From Saururus chinensis (taxonomy: Eukaryota > Streptophyta > Magnoliopsida > Piperales > Saururaceae), in the NCBI GenBank assembly GCA_035235625.1, contig CP141142.1, forward strand, positions 44,247,644 through 44,311,643: DNA of 64,000 nucleotides. Reading direction: 5' to 3'. Numbering within the stretch: position 1 is the first letter of the stretch; each line of letters opens with the position of its first letter. Shown here piece after piece: positions 37,049 through 49,755 of the stretch. The position numbers and the translations under genes were made by a program. A model generated the notes under the pieces. That model had not been told where the DNA came from. It saw only the letters and a list, made by a program, of their open reading frames with translations, and searched no databases.

Positions 37049-37978
37049 TTCCCATCCAGAGCCTGCTTAGAGTTGAGCTTTTGAAAGCATGTCAAGGCTT
37101 GGTCCTAGAAATAACTTGATAGGCTAGAGCCAGGGCCTAGCTATTGTCACAAAGGTGCCCAAGAAGCAACCATCCATGCGACACTCGCAAGGCCATGTAG
37201 CCAAGTGAGTTAGCCTTCTTTATCATGGTCATGGCCACATGAACATTTCTTGCACTTTTCAAGCGGGTCCCGCCCATGTGGCACATTTCTCGAGGTCATA
37301 ACTTTTGGCATCGGTGTCCGATTCGAGCTGTTGAAGGCCCATTACGCTCGTATTTCGCGTTGTAACACATCATTATTAATACTCATCGAGTAAAAATATT
37401 GAATTAAGCACAACCCGATAAAAATTCAAATATAAGCATTATTAGAGTCATAAAATCACATCCAAAAATCAGGGTTACAATAGCATTGTTGCATCAACGT
37501 CCAAGGAACAAGAACACGACTATACTCAATCCTTGTAAAAATTGTGTCCATGATGGCAAATCCACTTGCTTGGTCCAAAACATAGAAGGAAACCTGATCA
37601 ACCATCATCTATTCACATCCGTTTCAGCCCACATTTCCATTTTCTTATATTACACATGTACATCTGTCCGCCTCGCACTCTTGAGGTCGAAGAACATCAC
37701 ATCAAACATTTTCCAACTCTTCGTCCAAATGTTCATCTTTGTCACCCAGCAAGACAAAACCATGGCTTTGATATCACTAGTCACAGAGGCGCCTAGGGAG
37801 CAAACATATGTGCAGCACTCGCAATGCTAAATAGCCAAGCAGGTCAGCCTTCTTCATCAAGGTCATGGCCTTGTGCCATTCAATCGAGCATCTAACCCGT
37901 GAACCCAAGTAACAAACCTACCCCAAGGTAGACGTGCTGGGACATTTCCCAAGTGAGCTAGCCAAAGGGGTATGTTGT
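37049..37978. other. Fragmented LTR-like sequence, no gene
   Basis: Contains a stretch (about 37255-37350) similar to about 40290-40400 in the nested LTR. It also has two diverged copies of an about 85-bp segment (37158 and 37785, sharing cactcgcaa and agccttctt). No coding family recognised. Confidence 0.4.
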
Positions 37979-39439
37979 TGTCACACCCTGCCATTCCCCA
38001 CTTGAACTGAACCCCACCAAAGAGAGATGGCGAAGGTGTGACAAAGTGAAATACTAACCCAAAACTAGGCTAGATCGAGGTATACAATACTCTACTTTGT
38101 GCAAAAGCAATTAACGTAAGATAAAAGGAAATTAATTAGTCTCTTAATCATTCACATACCCACATAATCTCATAAAACACATAAGGAGTCTCAAGCCTCA
38201 AAAGAGCAAACGCACAAGTCTAAGCCAACAATTAAGGCTCTCCCATAACCTATAAAGTATCACAAGTCATAACATAAGTCAACAGAAGTCTATCTCCAAG
38301 ACATATAAGTGCATCTAATTGCCTCCATGATCATCCTGAGCACTTGCATGACACAATTATACAACCCCACAAAATAATAATACAAATGAGGTGAGCTTAG
38401 CTCAGTAAGGGTTTAAAAACATAAAGCTCACATTAACAAAGAAATATAATTCATATGAAGCATCACATATGCCTCAAGTAAAACTAGTGTTAATAACACA
38501 AGAACACATCAATTCCCTCACACATATAACCTGTGAAAATATCTCATTCATGCATCACATATCCATGAGCAACACTTGTGCATCATGTCTTAATTATATT
38601 TCATAATTCACAACACTTTAACACCCCGACCCTAAAAAACTGACCTAAAATGGGGGTTATTCGGAAAACTAAATCAGAGTTTATATAAATAAACAGAAAA
38701 ATTAAAACTAAGACCAATCAGGAGCGGCAAACTCTATATGCGAGAGTCATAACGTTCTTCCACACACTATGGAGCTTTAATATTCCATTGTGCATAGATC
38801 AGAACAAACCTAATTTTATAACTAATTTGGATCATGCCAATGTTCTTGTATCATTGGTTGCCTACATACATATTAGATATCATCTCTAATGTTATTCCAA
38901 TATGATCGGAACCGAATGTAGTTCTGCCTATTGGTTATTACATACATCACGCATCAGAAAATTATATACGTTAAAATACGTACATTCTTATATCCGAATA
39001 AATAATTCAGAATCAGACTGAAATCTCATAAAACATCGGAGTAGAACATAAGCTCATGAATCCGCACACATCTCACTCTATTGTAGAAGTGAGCATAATC
39101 CTATCGAAATTACACGTGCCACTCTTTCACAAAGTAGAGCAAAACACATAACAGAACAGATTGGGTCATGTCAGATTCCATCAAATAGATTTCATCCTAC
39201 CATAATAGATCAAATCAAATTAGATCAGAGCATACCGGATTAAATAGAATATTCCAAAGCAAATCGGATCAAATCGTATCATATAAGATCACATCAGACA
39301 ATAACAGATTCTACCGAATCATAGCAAATCCTATATCTTAATTAATATATAAATATTAATTATATTAATTAAGATACACATGCATATAAGTTGAATTAAA
39401 TAAAAATGTCAAAAAACCTTACTCCCTTTTTGTCCCAAA

Positions 39440-39870
39440 AGTTGTGGCATTTGGAGTTGTTCGTTTTCTCTGGGTGTCTTCCTCTCCATGTTCGGAGGCA
39501 GTGACAACATCTTTCCTTGTTTTGGTGCAACTTTCTCTTTGCCTTTGAAGGTGGTGAACATCCCTCTCTTTAAACCTGAGCATTTCTTTCTCTCTACGGC
39601 CCGAAGGCGGCAGACATAATTTCCTCTACCCGGAGATACTTTCTTTTTTCTGTGCTTGTAGGCTACAAACAGAACCTCCCCTTAACCCGGGGATGTACCT
39701 CACACTACATGGCTCTTTGATGGAGGACGAACCCTCTCCTATTCGGAGCCACTTCCTTTGTTGTGGCCTAACAACGGAGGATGAAGCCTCCTCCTACTCC
39801 ACATCATTTCTCTTTCTTTGGGGCTTGAGGGCAATGGGCAGAGTCTCCTCTTGCCCTGCGGCGTTTTTCC
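39440..39870 (-). repeat. Degenerate about 60-bp tandem array in the nested LTR
   Basis: On the minus strand shows aaagagaaa, ggttaaggggaggttctgttt and ctgccgccttcgggcc, the same motifs as the arrays beside the ENT copies. This links those arrays to one LTR family. Confidence 0.6.
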
Positions 39871-40415
39871 CTTATAAAGTTATCAACTCAAAGAATGGAT
39901 GTCTCCATTGTGTAGAACGCCCTCAAATTAGCTAAGAATTCCTTTTGAATGGATGAAAACGGACTTAGTATGACTCCGAAAACTTCTCAAGTTTGAACAA
40001 AAATGAGAATTTATAAGAAAAAGACGTGCGAGCGTATGGCAGAAAGACAATAAGCACGCATCTGCTCGGCCACATAGCGCATTTTAAATGGACCAAAATT
40101 TGGTCGGCGCATGCTGACGCACACATCTGCATTCCACGCCACAGCTCAGCTTGGAGCCGCTGATGTCAACTATTCCGTCTTTTCTTTAATATTTTATTAT
40201 TATTTCATTCAAACACAATTCCAACTTCAAAACGTGATAACTTTTTATCCCTAAGTCGGAATCACACGTTCTTGGTATCGATGGACTTGCATTGATGAGC
40301 CCTTCGAAACTAGATCCCACATGGGTAGGTTTTCCTGCACTTTTTAAGTGGGTCCCACCCATGTGGTACACTTCCCGATGTCGTAATCTTTTGTTCCCGA
40401 CCTTCGTTTTGCGTG

Positions 40416-40937
40416 TAGGGGTGTAAACGGACAGATGCGGACGCGGACGCGAACAAGGCATGTCCGCAGCCGTCCATTTTTATACGGACCAAGTGCTTGT
40501 CCGTCCGTATTTGTCCATGACGGACACGGACAAAAACGGACGGACACGGACAGAATGAAGGTGAAAGTCTTTTGTTCTTAAATTAAGGGTGGTTAGTAAA
40601 AAATTAATTAAAAAATAAGTTATAATAATAGTAAAATAGTCTAATCTAAAAAATAAATAAATAATGATGTTATAAAAGACATGTGAGAGTATAATATGTA
40701 TTTTTTACAATCTTATTGTAAAGATTAACTATGTGACATAGGTTAGTAATTTAGTATAAAATAAAAATAAAAATAATAAAATATATAGTTGGCAGACACG
40801 GACGACTGCGGACACGGCTAACCCTTGTCCATGTCCGTCCGTATTTAGGACGGACAAAAATCAATGTTGTCCATTTTAGTGCGGACAGACGCGGACGCGG
40901 ACGGACACCGGACAAACGGACGCCGTTTACACCCCTA
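40416..40937. mobile_element. hAT-type MITE, 522 bp, with 8-bp target duplication
   Basis: Perfect 15-bp terminal inverted repeats taggggtgtaaacgg (40416-40430) and ccgtttacaccccta (40923-40937). Flanking 8-mers tttgcgtg (40408-40415) and ttcgcgtg (40938-40945) agree at 7 of 8 bases. Both arms are full of gcggacgcggac and cgtccgt repeats around an AT-rich core. It has no coding capacity, so it must have been moved by a hAT transposase from elsewhere. Confidence 0.88.
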
Positions 40938-43900
40938 TTCGCGTGTTCTTCAATTTGTTACGCTCACTACTTCAAGATCTATTCATATATGGGGATTACA
41001 TCCCTTGAAACCCCTTTAAGCTTAATATAAAATTACATAATTACCTCTAATCCATCTATTTAGGTGTAATCGGAACACGGGTGTCACACACACAACCTGT
41101 GTATTTAAGTATTCATACACATCCTATATGATCAAGTATCATAATCAATATATATTTTGCATGATCAAGTATCATAATCTATACACATCTTGCATAATCA
41201 AGTGTCATAATTCATACACAACCTATTTAAACATAAACATCATTATCCCTACACAAAACTTGTGTAAATAAGCATTATAATCCATATACAAACATGTATA
41301 AATAGCACAATAGATGTCGCATGATAGAAAAAATCCTAATACCCAAAGATATCAGTCCTGCTTACCCTGGCATAAGCCTAAGTAGCCTACTCACCTTAGA
41401 AATCCTAATAAGGAAGACATAAATAGTTTGGCAAATCCTGACTGGAAGTGCTCCTAGTCAGCTAGTGCACACGGACAAACTAGTCTAAATTCTCAGTATA
41501 GAAGTCTTAATAGTTTTCTCATTACAACATTATGTTCTTCTCACCCAAGGAGGTAACCTATCCTTTGGGACATAAAACCTTGTCCATTGGACTTAAAGCC
41601 GATTTGTTAAATCCCTGATAAGGCTAATCCGAAAGATACATACAATCAACTAATCAGGGTTAAATATGGTTAATCATGACTTAACAAATCATTTTCATAA
41701 TGTATGAAGCATGATACAAAAATGAACAATGCTAGGAACATACAAACATAAGTAATCATACACTAATCAGTCCTATCATGCATGAGACATGGTCCATACG
41801 TGACGAACGAGATCATGTAAGCATAAGTAAAGTAAGCCTAAACATATATGGTCATATTCATAAATAATCTAAAACACACAGAACATGGTTCATACATAAT
41901 TAATATAATGTATGTGCAAGCATTCATACTTCAGCATGATCATACTCTACTAGTGACATATAAAAGACATGAAAAAATTATCAAAATATGGCATAAAATA
42001 AGCATGATATCATATCAATTGGGCCTAAGGGACGATCGATAGGGAACAAAGAGTTCCAAAATTATTGTTTGGCCGATTGATGGTCATGTCTGGGCTATCA
42101 ATCAGCTCGATGGGAAGACTGATTAGTCATATTGAGAAATAGAAAACAATTATTTTTTTGGCACAGAACCAAATTGAATTCATTCCAAAATTCTATAAAA
42201 ATTCTTAAAACTTCATACAATCATTAAGTAAGCCTAAAACATGATAGATCTAACATTTCTCATGTATATTCATGCAAAAACAACATTAAGTCATCTATTT
42301 AAGAAGATTCAAATTCACCTATCCATAAGCTTTAAGAACATAATTTCAGCTATAAACATGGTGTTATGTAAGTAAAACCTCATTAATCAAAAACCCCTTA
42401 CCTTAAACAAGATTGTAGACCCTTAAATCTCCTCCAAAGCTCAAAGAAACCCTACCTATAAGTTCTTCTAATTATTACCCTTTGATTTATGTGAAGTTAT
42501 TTGTTTCAGTTTGATTTGATTTTTCTTGGGGTAATGGGCTAGTTTAGCTATAAATTTCTTAAGGTTTAATTTTATTTTAGTTTAGAATACTAGTGTCAAG
42601 CTTTTTTTACTAAAAAATTTACCTATTTAAGGGCATTTTTTCTATTTTTCATGGGTCAGAGAAGCAGGCCCCACTATGGGACCCACGACTGTGTTAGATG
42701 GCATACATCCATTTTCAGCTGTCAACCTTTTATTGATTTGTCTAAGTGGGCTTGGGTGTGATTATATTCATTTTTTAGTCAAATGGTCACTTAGGGTCTA
42801 GCCCACAAGCTTTTACTATAAAAAGAAAAACCCTAACCCATTTCCTAAATGGGGAAAACCTGAAATTAGGAGGGATGCTAGGCTCCACCCCCATTTCCTA
42901 AAGGAGAAACCCTTTTTAAGCTAAGATTTTCCCTAATCACACCTTAATCACTTCAATTTTTGTCTTAATTATCTCATTCTTCACTTCTCCTATTAGATTC
43001 TTAGTTTTTTTTTATCAAGGTTGTCTTTTTAATTTCGATTTAGAGCCCTAATCTATGTAAGTTTTATTTTTAACCTAAGGAGGTCTTGAATCTATCATTC
43101 TCACGTTGATTTGAGTATATTAGTTAGGTTTTAATTACGACTAACCAAAAATCTTGATTTTTTGGTAGGATTTCTTAAGGTTGGAGTTTGTTCAAAGGAT
43201 TCACAAACTCAATAGAGGTAAGAGGTTTTCACTTTGAGTGATTTTCTTGTTTATAATGTCATGATTGTAGGTTTATTTGAGCTTTTAAAGCATCTTGGTG
43301 GGTAGTGGTGATTCCTTAAAAACATGTGAGTTATTGTTATTTTTGTATTTTTAAGTATGAAAAATGTTAGATCCATCATGTTATAGGCTTAGGTATTAAT
43401 TATATGATTATTTATGAATTTATATGGAATTTTAGAATGATTTTAGTTTGAATTTTGAGAGGTAGAAGACGACCTAGAGTGAATTGTCTTGACCAATTGA
43501 ATGGGCTAATAGGCAGTTCGGACAGTGAGCCGTTCAAATGGCCATAGGGGGAATTAGGTTTTGTGTGTTGTCGTTCAAACGGCCTAAAGGGGCATTCGAA
43601 CGGCTACACATAATTCATCTACATGTGTATTTTAGTAAATTTTAATCGTTTCTTCATTTTTTTTCTCATGATTCCAGTATATTATATCCATGATGAGCTA
43701 GGAATATTTACACATGTCACCTAAATTTCATATAAAGCATGCTATATGTGTTTTAGCTTAATAAAAGGAGATAGACTTTGTATGTTTAAACTTAGTATGA
43801 TGGTCTACTTGATTAAAATCAGTATTTCAATTATTTCTTCATGTTTATTTCATGAGATCAGTAGCTTATAATCATGAGAGGATATGAATACTTCCACATG

Positions 43901-45320
43901 TCAATTTAATTATAAATGAGCCATGTTACACATATTTTTCTCCATTAAGAACATATTCGTGAATGTATCTTTTACCCATGCTTATATGATTTTTATTTGA
44001 CACAAATGGACCGTGTTTTATACATTTAAGACTGATTAGGGTATATTTTGCTATGCTTGCATCCATTATCATGTATGTATCATATCGCATGCATCATGAT
44101 AATGATTTGTAAATGAAGATTAATCATGTTTAATTGTAATTAATCTATTAGATGTCATAGTTTTCCAAATTAACTGCAGGAGGTTCATCAAATCAGTTTT
44201 AAGTCCAAATAGATGGGTTTTATGTCCCTTTGAGGATAAGTTTCCTCCTCGAATGAGAAGAGCAGTTTTGCTGTAATGTGATTACTATTGTAACCTTCTA
44301 GACTTGAGAATTCACGCTAATATGTTCATATGCACTGACTTACCATGGGGTAATTTCCCTATAAGGGATTTACCCAAACTGCTCTAGCTTTCCTTTCCAG
44401 GAATTTAGACTTCCTTTTAGGATTCTAGGGTGAGCAGGTCTATTTGTGCTTTGGCCAAGATAAGCAAGTTTGTTTCTCTATCATGAGACATTAATTAAAT
44501 TATTTATGCTTGTGTATAGATTATAATGCTCATTGACACAAGTTGTATAGGGATAATGATGTCTATGTTTATACAGAATGCATACAAAATGATTACACTT
44601 GAACATGCAAGATGGAATATGGTTTGATACACTTAACTATGCAACATGAATGTGAATGCTGATACTTGATTCATGCAGGATCTGAATGAACCATAAAACT
44701 GAATGATGACACAAGTTGTACATGTGTGTTATGAATTATGAATGAGCCTATGATGTACAAGTGATATAAATGTGAATGTGGAATGTGATTTAACTCATGA
44801 TGTACATGTGTAGATAAGGGATATGTGATGCATGTTTAAATTGATTGCTATGGGAAGAATGCATGTGGTATTAACATGAGCTTATGTTTCATTTTAAAAC
44901 CCTTACTAAGCTAAGTTCACCCCTCTTTTGTTTATGGTTTTATTTAGGATGGATTATATCACGAGCTTGAGGACGAGTATGAGAGATGGTGCTAGTTACT
45001 TTACAATGTTTAGACTTATATCTAGATTATGTTGATGTTTGAAACATATTATTTTTATGTTATGGGTAGTCCCCAGTGGCTTTAGACATGATGTAGCCTT
45101 AGGCCTTATGACTTTCATTTTATGTATTGATGTGAGTGTGTTGGACTAAGATTGTTAATTAATCTCTTTTACTATTCGTTATTTTCTTTTGCACAAAGGG
45201 TGCATGTTGTATACTTCGATAAGAACCTATGATGGGTTAGCCTTCTGCTTCGTCGTGTTGTGTCCCATCACCCTAGATCAAGTTTGAGTCATGGGGTATG
45301 TGGTGGGGAGTGATAAGTGA

Positions 45321-45338
45321 GTTTTTGATATCGGAGCA
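45321..45338 (+). promoter_or_regulatory. Primer binding site (initiator-Met type, mutated)
   Basis: ttttgatatcggagcatg follows the 5' LTR end within a few bases. It resembles TGGTATCAGAGC with two changes. Confidence 0.6.
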
Positions 45339-45417
45339 TGACTTTGTCAAAAAACAAAGGAGGTTAAGGGATAATTTCTAATGATAATAGGGAGATAGGT
45401 AATAAAAAATTTAGACA

Positions 45418-46090
45418 ATGTTAGAAACGTTGAATTCCATTAGTTGTTGTCATGATGATTATTTGTGTGATATGATACTTGATCTTGGTGTTGATTATGA
45501 TGTTAGACCTCATGATTTAATATCTAGTTGTTATGTAGATATGAATGGACCGAATCACACAAGTGCTAATAATAAGCAAGCTTTTAGAGACCCAAGGGTG
45601 GATGATGTATTAACCTCCATTGGGGGGTTAACTCAGGTCATGCAAACCCAGCAGGCTAAGCGGGCCAGTAGTAGTGGGCAGAAGCATCTAACTTTGGAGG
45701 GCTTTAAAAAGCTCAATCATCCTAGTTTTTAGGGCAAGATGGATCCCTCAGAAGCTAATAATTGGAAGTTTCACTTGGAGCATATCTTTAGTGTGATGTG
45801 GTGCTCAGAGGAGGAGAATACCCGCCTAGCCATCTTCACCTTCAATGAAGAGGCGCAAAGGTGGTGGCTTTCTATGGAGTGGCAGAGATTCCAGGGCCGA
45901 GTAGACATCTCATAGGAGGAGTTCTTGTCGGTCTTCAATGACAAGTACTTTCTTCTTCATATATAAGAGGAGAAGAATAAGGAGTTCTTTAATCTTCATT
46001 AGGGTTCCATGATAGTGTTTGCCTACGAAACTAAGTTTATTGAGCTAGAGCGCTTTAATCCTAGTTTCTTTTGTGACGAATATGAGTGTT
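45418..46090 (+). pseudogene. Decayed Ty3/gypsy gag fragment
   Basis: Open for 104 codons to TAG at 45730. The gag domain then continues in the same frame (GKMDPSEANNWKFHLEHIF, then EEAQRWWLSMEWQRF and YETKFIELERF) with further in-frame TAG/TAA codons before position 46005. The pattern DP..A..W....E.IF and A..WW is typical of retrotransposon gag. It is cut off at the joint with the 3' LTR remnant, with no zinc knuckle and no pol. Confidence 0.75.
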
Positions 46091-46092
46091 TA

Positions 46093-46394
46093 GACTTATG
46101 TCGGGATTATGTTGATGTTTGAAACATATTACTTTCATGTTATGGGTAGCCTGTGATGACTTTAGACATGACATAACCCTAGGGCATATGACTTTCGTTT
46201 TATGTGTTAATGTGGGTGTGTTGGACTAAGATTGTTAATTAATCTATTTTACCATTTGTTATTTACTTTTGCACAAATGATACATACTGTGTATTTCGAT
46301 AAGAACCTATGATGGGTTAGTCTTTTGTTCGTTCTGTCATGTCCCACCACCCTAGACTGGGTCTAGGTCAAAGGGGTTGTGGCAGGGTATGATA
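46093..46394 (+). repeat. 3' LTR remnant
   Basis: Matches 45003-45315 closely (tttagacttat...ttggactaagattgttaattaatct...gatgggttag). The upstream part of this LTR was deleted together with pol. Confidence 0.75.
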
Positions 46395-47810
46395 CCACCC
46401 AACAAATTAGGTTATATTAGTCCTAAACAAAAATCTAACATTTTCGCTAAATAGAGACTCAAAACTACTAATAGAATATATATTTAGCATCCTCTTATAC
46501 CCAAAACAAAAATTACAAAAGTAGAAGTAAAAAATCTGAATCTAGGGTTTCAAAACATGAAGAAATGAATGAACTTGAGAAGAATAAAGCCAAAAATCTT
46601 ATTCTAGAAGATAAGAACATGGGGATTTAATGCAAAAATTAAAATAAACATGGAAGAGATTGCGTGATTATACCTTGGATTAAACTTTCTCTTCTTGAGA
46701 GGGAGTAGATGTAAGGACCCTCATCTTTAAACCGGTTTTGATTTTTATTTAATTATGGGTTATCGTGCAATTTACGTGTTTTCTGATCTTATTCGGTGAT
46801 TTCGTAAATAAATAGAGTTTGTGATGGTTTTAACCAAAATTAACTTCAACATTAGTGGTTTTAAGTGATTTTAAACCAATTGTGAATTTTTGAGATTTTT
46901 CGGAATTTTCACTATTTTCCCAAAAATTAGGGTTTTGGCGGGACCCCTGTGGGCCCCACGGTCGAAAATTTTATTTTTGTGTCAAATGAACCTAGACATA
47001 TACTTAAGGTCACACAAAAATTTTCAGAATTTTATTAGGCTTAATTTGTGCTTAAATTTGTAAAATACCCACTTTTGGCCTACTTTTCATATTTATACCC
47101 CAAAACTTACCTATGCCTACCCCAACCCTTACTATAAAAGGGCAAACTAGAGCCATTTCCATTTTTGGGAATAGGCTAAGGAAGGAGGGCTGGCCTAATC
47201 CCCACTTAGGCCCGAATTAGAAGCCGATTAGGGTAAGCTTACTCTAATTAAGCACTAATCCATGGCTTTTCTCTTAATTTCTTCCAAATCTACCATTTTC
47301 CCCTTGATTCAATTCGTTTTTGACCATCAAAAGCTACTGATTTGTGTTTTACTACAAACCCTAACGTTCAAAATTCGATTTTTACTACCAACAAGCCCTA
47401 GATCTAAGGTTTAATTAGGGATTTCTTGGGTAAATAGATTTCTATTAGAGTTTAATTCAAACTCATTGTGTTTTCAAGGATTTCAAGAAGGGTGACTCTT
47501 CAATTCGAGCTTAATCAAGTGCTGAGGTAATGGGTCTTCAAAATCTCTGTTTATCCATGGTAAAACTCTTCATTTTTGGCTTATTTCGAAATGGTTTGCT
47601 TGATTTAGTGTGTTAATGGTAAGATTAGAAAATGGAATTATTTAATCCCGATTTCTTAGGGTTTTGCATTATTATGGTTTGGTTTGATATTCTGGAAGTC
47701 AAGGAGGACTTTTGATGATGATTAGGGTGTTAGATGTGGATTTGAAGTGTTTTATATGGTGTTTCGGTTTGGATTTGCGAAAGGAAGAAGATGACTGTTC
47801 TGCCGTGTTA

Positions 47811-47909
47811 GCGATCGATCGGCCTTGCAGGGCGATCGATCGGCTGAACTGAAATTTTCAAATTCTTGCTTGTAACCGATCGAACAGCCTGAAGGGCGAT
47901 CGATCGGCT
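47811..47909 (+). repeat. GATC-rich palindromic cassette in the plus solo LTR
   Basis: gcgatcgatcggcc, ggcgatcgatcggct, accgatcgaac and ggcgatcgatcggct occur within 100 bp, about 670 bp downstream of the TATA box. cgatcgatcg is a perfect palindrome. Confidence 0.75.
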
Positions 47910-48721
47910 ACACAGAAAATTGCATGTTATGTACATGATGCCTATTTTGATGATTCCACTTTAGCTTGCCAATTTTATATGAATGTGGAGTATTTTAAGC
48001 TATGTTAGGCTACTGGAAATGTATGCTATTGAGTTTATAAAGTTGAGACATATGCTTAGAGATGGTGGGATGACTTATGTTTTGTGGCATGATGTTGGAA
48101 TCGTTATCTTGAAATTATGAACGGTGAACGGTTGGTTCCCTTTGGATAAGCATATATTTTCAGTAGGACTACAATCATTGTTGGACTGATTTGTTATGAT
48201 AAATTGTGATTAATGGTGTGTGAATGTTGGTGATTGCCATGACTCAATGATGAAATGAGTGATGTTATAGGTGTTTAGCCTTTGTGGTTGAGTTTTGAAT
48301 TTAACTATGATTTCAACGATTCTTCTACTATGATTTCCGCTGGAATTCATGTTTAGGTAGAAATTCACATGTGTAGTGTGGTAGTGAGTTGATTTTCAAG
48401 CATGTTAATATGCATTATGTAAAAGGCTTCTACTAGTTACACACACATGTGGGGGTTAAATGATGATGTTGAAGCTTAATATCGTGATTATGAATGATGT
48501 ATTAGGGGCTGGTAAGAGCACTTATCATGATTAGGATTCATGTATGCTTTGCCCACGCATGTACCATGCTGCACGCATCATGAAAATGGATTTCCAATTG
48601 AGGCTTCATCATGATTAATCGAATTTGACCGATTGGATGCAATGTGATGGAATTGTGTGCCGGGTTTATCGGTCGTGGATTAATCGCAAGTTGATTGGTC
48701 CGAAAGGAAATATTTTGATTT

Positions 48722-48793
48722 GAAGTTCCTGTGTGGAACGATTTGAAGTTCCTGTGTGGAACGATTTGGAGTTCCTGTGTGGAACGAGTGCAC
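48722..48793 (+). repeat. 24-bp tandem repeat, three copies
   Basis: Three copies of gaagttcctgtgtggaacga (24-bp period) in the plus solo LTR; the partner LTR has two (about 34810-34855). Confidence 0.85.
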
Positions 48794-49199
48794 TCCCCGG
48801 GTTGAGTCTTGTTTAATGGAATGATGTGGGGACGAGTTGTGTACTTGTCTTGCGGATATGTGAGAATACTATTATGTGTGTCATCTGGACCCTGAGAATC
48901 CAGTGTGGTATGCCGTGTGCACCCCGCTACCACGTGTTCTAGGGTTCTCTGTGTGAGAACTCGGGCTCTTCCCTCCGCAGAGATGTCCACTGAGCGAACA
49001 CCCCTGCTCTAGATTCTCTGTGTGAGAATGGGACATCCTTGGCCAGGATCGTCCAGGGCGAGCAGTATTAGGGATTGACAACCCCGATCTTTCTTGAATT
49101 TTTGTGTAGAATTTTGGTACCATGACACGCCTTCGTGGCCTTGTCTATGCTCCCGTCTATGTGACGTTAACGTGTGATTACTCCTTGATGGAGGTGGAT

Positions 49200-49755
49200 T
49201 GTGATGACATTATGCATGTGGGAATATGTATGTTAGAGATACATCCATGCATGTTGATTTTGATGTTATGCATGTGGAATATGTATGTTAGAGATACATC
49301 CATGCATGTTGATTTTGATGTTATGCATGTGGAATATGTATGTTAGAGATACATCCATGCATGTTGATTTTGATGTTATGCATGTGAAATATGTATGTTA
49401 GAGATACATCCATGCAGGTTGTGATGCTATTATGCATGTGGAATATGTATGTTAGAGATACATCCATGCAGGTTGTGATACTATTATGCATGTGGGAATA
49501 TGTATGTTAGAGATACATCCATGCAGGTTGTGATGATATTATGCATGTGGAATATGTATGTTAGAGATACATCCATGCAGGTTGTGATGCTATTATGCAT
49601 GTGGGAATATGTATGTTAGAGATACATCCATGCAGGTTGTGATGATATTACGCATGTGGGAATATGTATGTTAGAGATACATCCATGCGGGATTGGTATG
49701 ATGTGAATGCATGTGGGAATATGTATGCTAGAGATACATCCATGCAGGTTGAATT
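49200..49755 (+). repeat. Minisatellite, about 55-bp unit, ten copies
   Basis: Ten copies of gtatgttagagatacatcca followed by tgcaggttgtgatgctattatgcatgtgg, against five in the partner LTR. The last copy has gctagag in place of gttagag in both LTRs, so expansion took place internally. Confidence 0.88.

Larger units (their letters stand above)
38617..41088 (-). mobile_element. LTR nested in the older minus-strand LTR
   Basis: On the minus strand it begins TGTGACACCCGTGTTCC and ends GGTCGGGGTGTTAAA, probably a mutated TTACA. Flanks aacac (38612-38616) and cacac (41089-41093) are an imperfect 5-bp duplication. Removing it rejoins sequence that aligns with the plus-strand LTR around 44700. It contains the about 60-bp array and the hAT MITE. 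Confidence 0.55.
37979..42500 (-). mobile_element. Older LTR fragment, minus orientation, interrupted by a nested LTR
   Basis: Its 3' end is GGCAGGGTGTGACA on the minus strand (37979-37992). It aligns, in opposite direction, with the LTR of the element at 42560-46394. Shared segments include aaacccttact(a/g)agctaag and acaagtt(g/t)tgtagggata. The 5' boundary near 42500 is not resolved and no matching target duplication was found, so it is probably truncated. Confidence 0.6.
42560..46394 (+). mobile_element. Internally deleted Ty3/gypsy retrotransposon
   Basis: A long 5' LTR (start not resolved, about 42.5 kb; TATA-like ctataaaaag near 42816; end at 45315, gggagtgata) is followed by a PBS and part of gag. 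Then, at about 46093, comes only the last 300 bp of the 3' LTR, which repeats 45003-45315 and ends at 46394 (gggtatgata). All of pol is missing. Confidence 0.7.

Noticed and set aside
37486..37830. 114-codon plus-strand frame in the element nest
   Set aside because: No family motif; two overlapping frames are equally open and the region is LTR-like debris.
48538..49123. Minus-strand frame of 150 codons, similar to a plus-strand frame at 34594-35030
   Set aside because: Both lie in the same segment of the paired solo LTRs. The similarity reflects LTR homology and neither frame has a retroelement domain.
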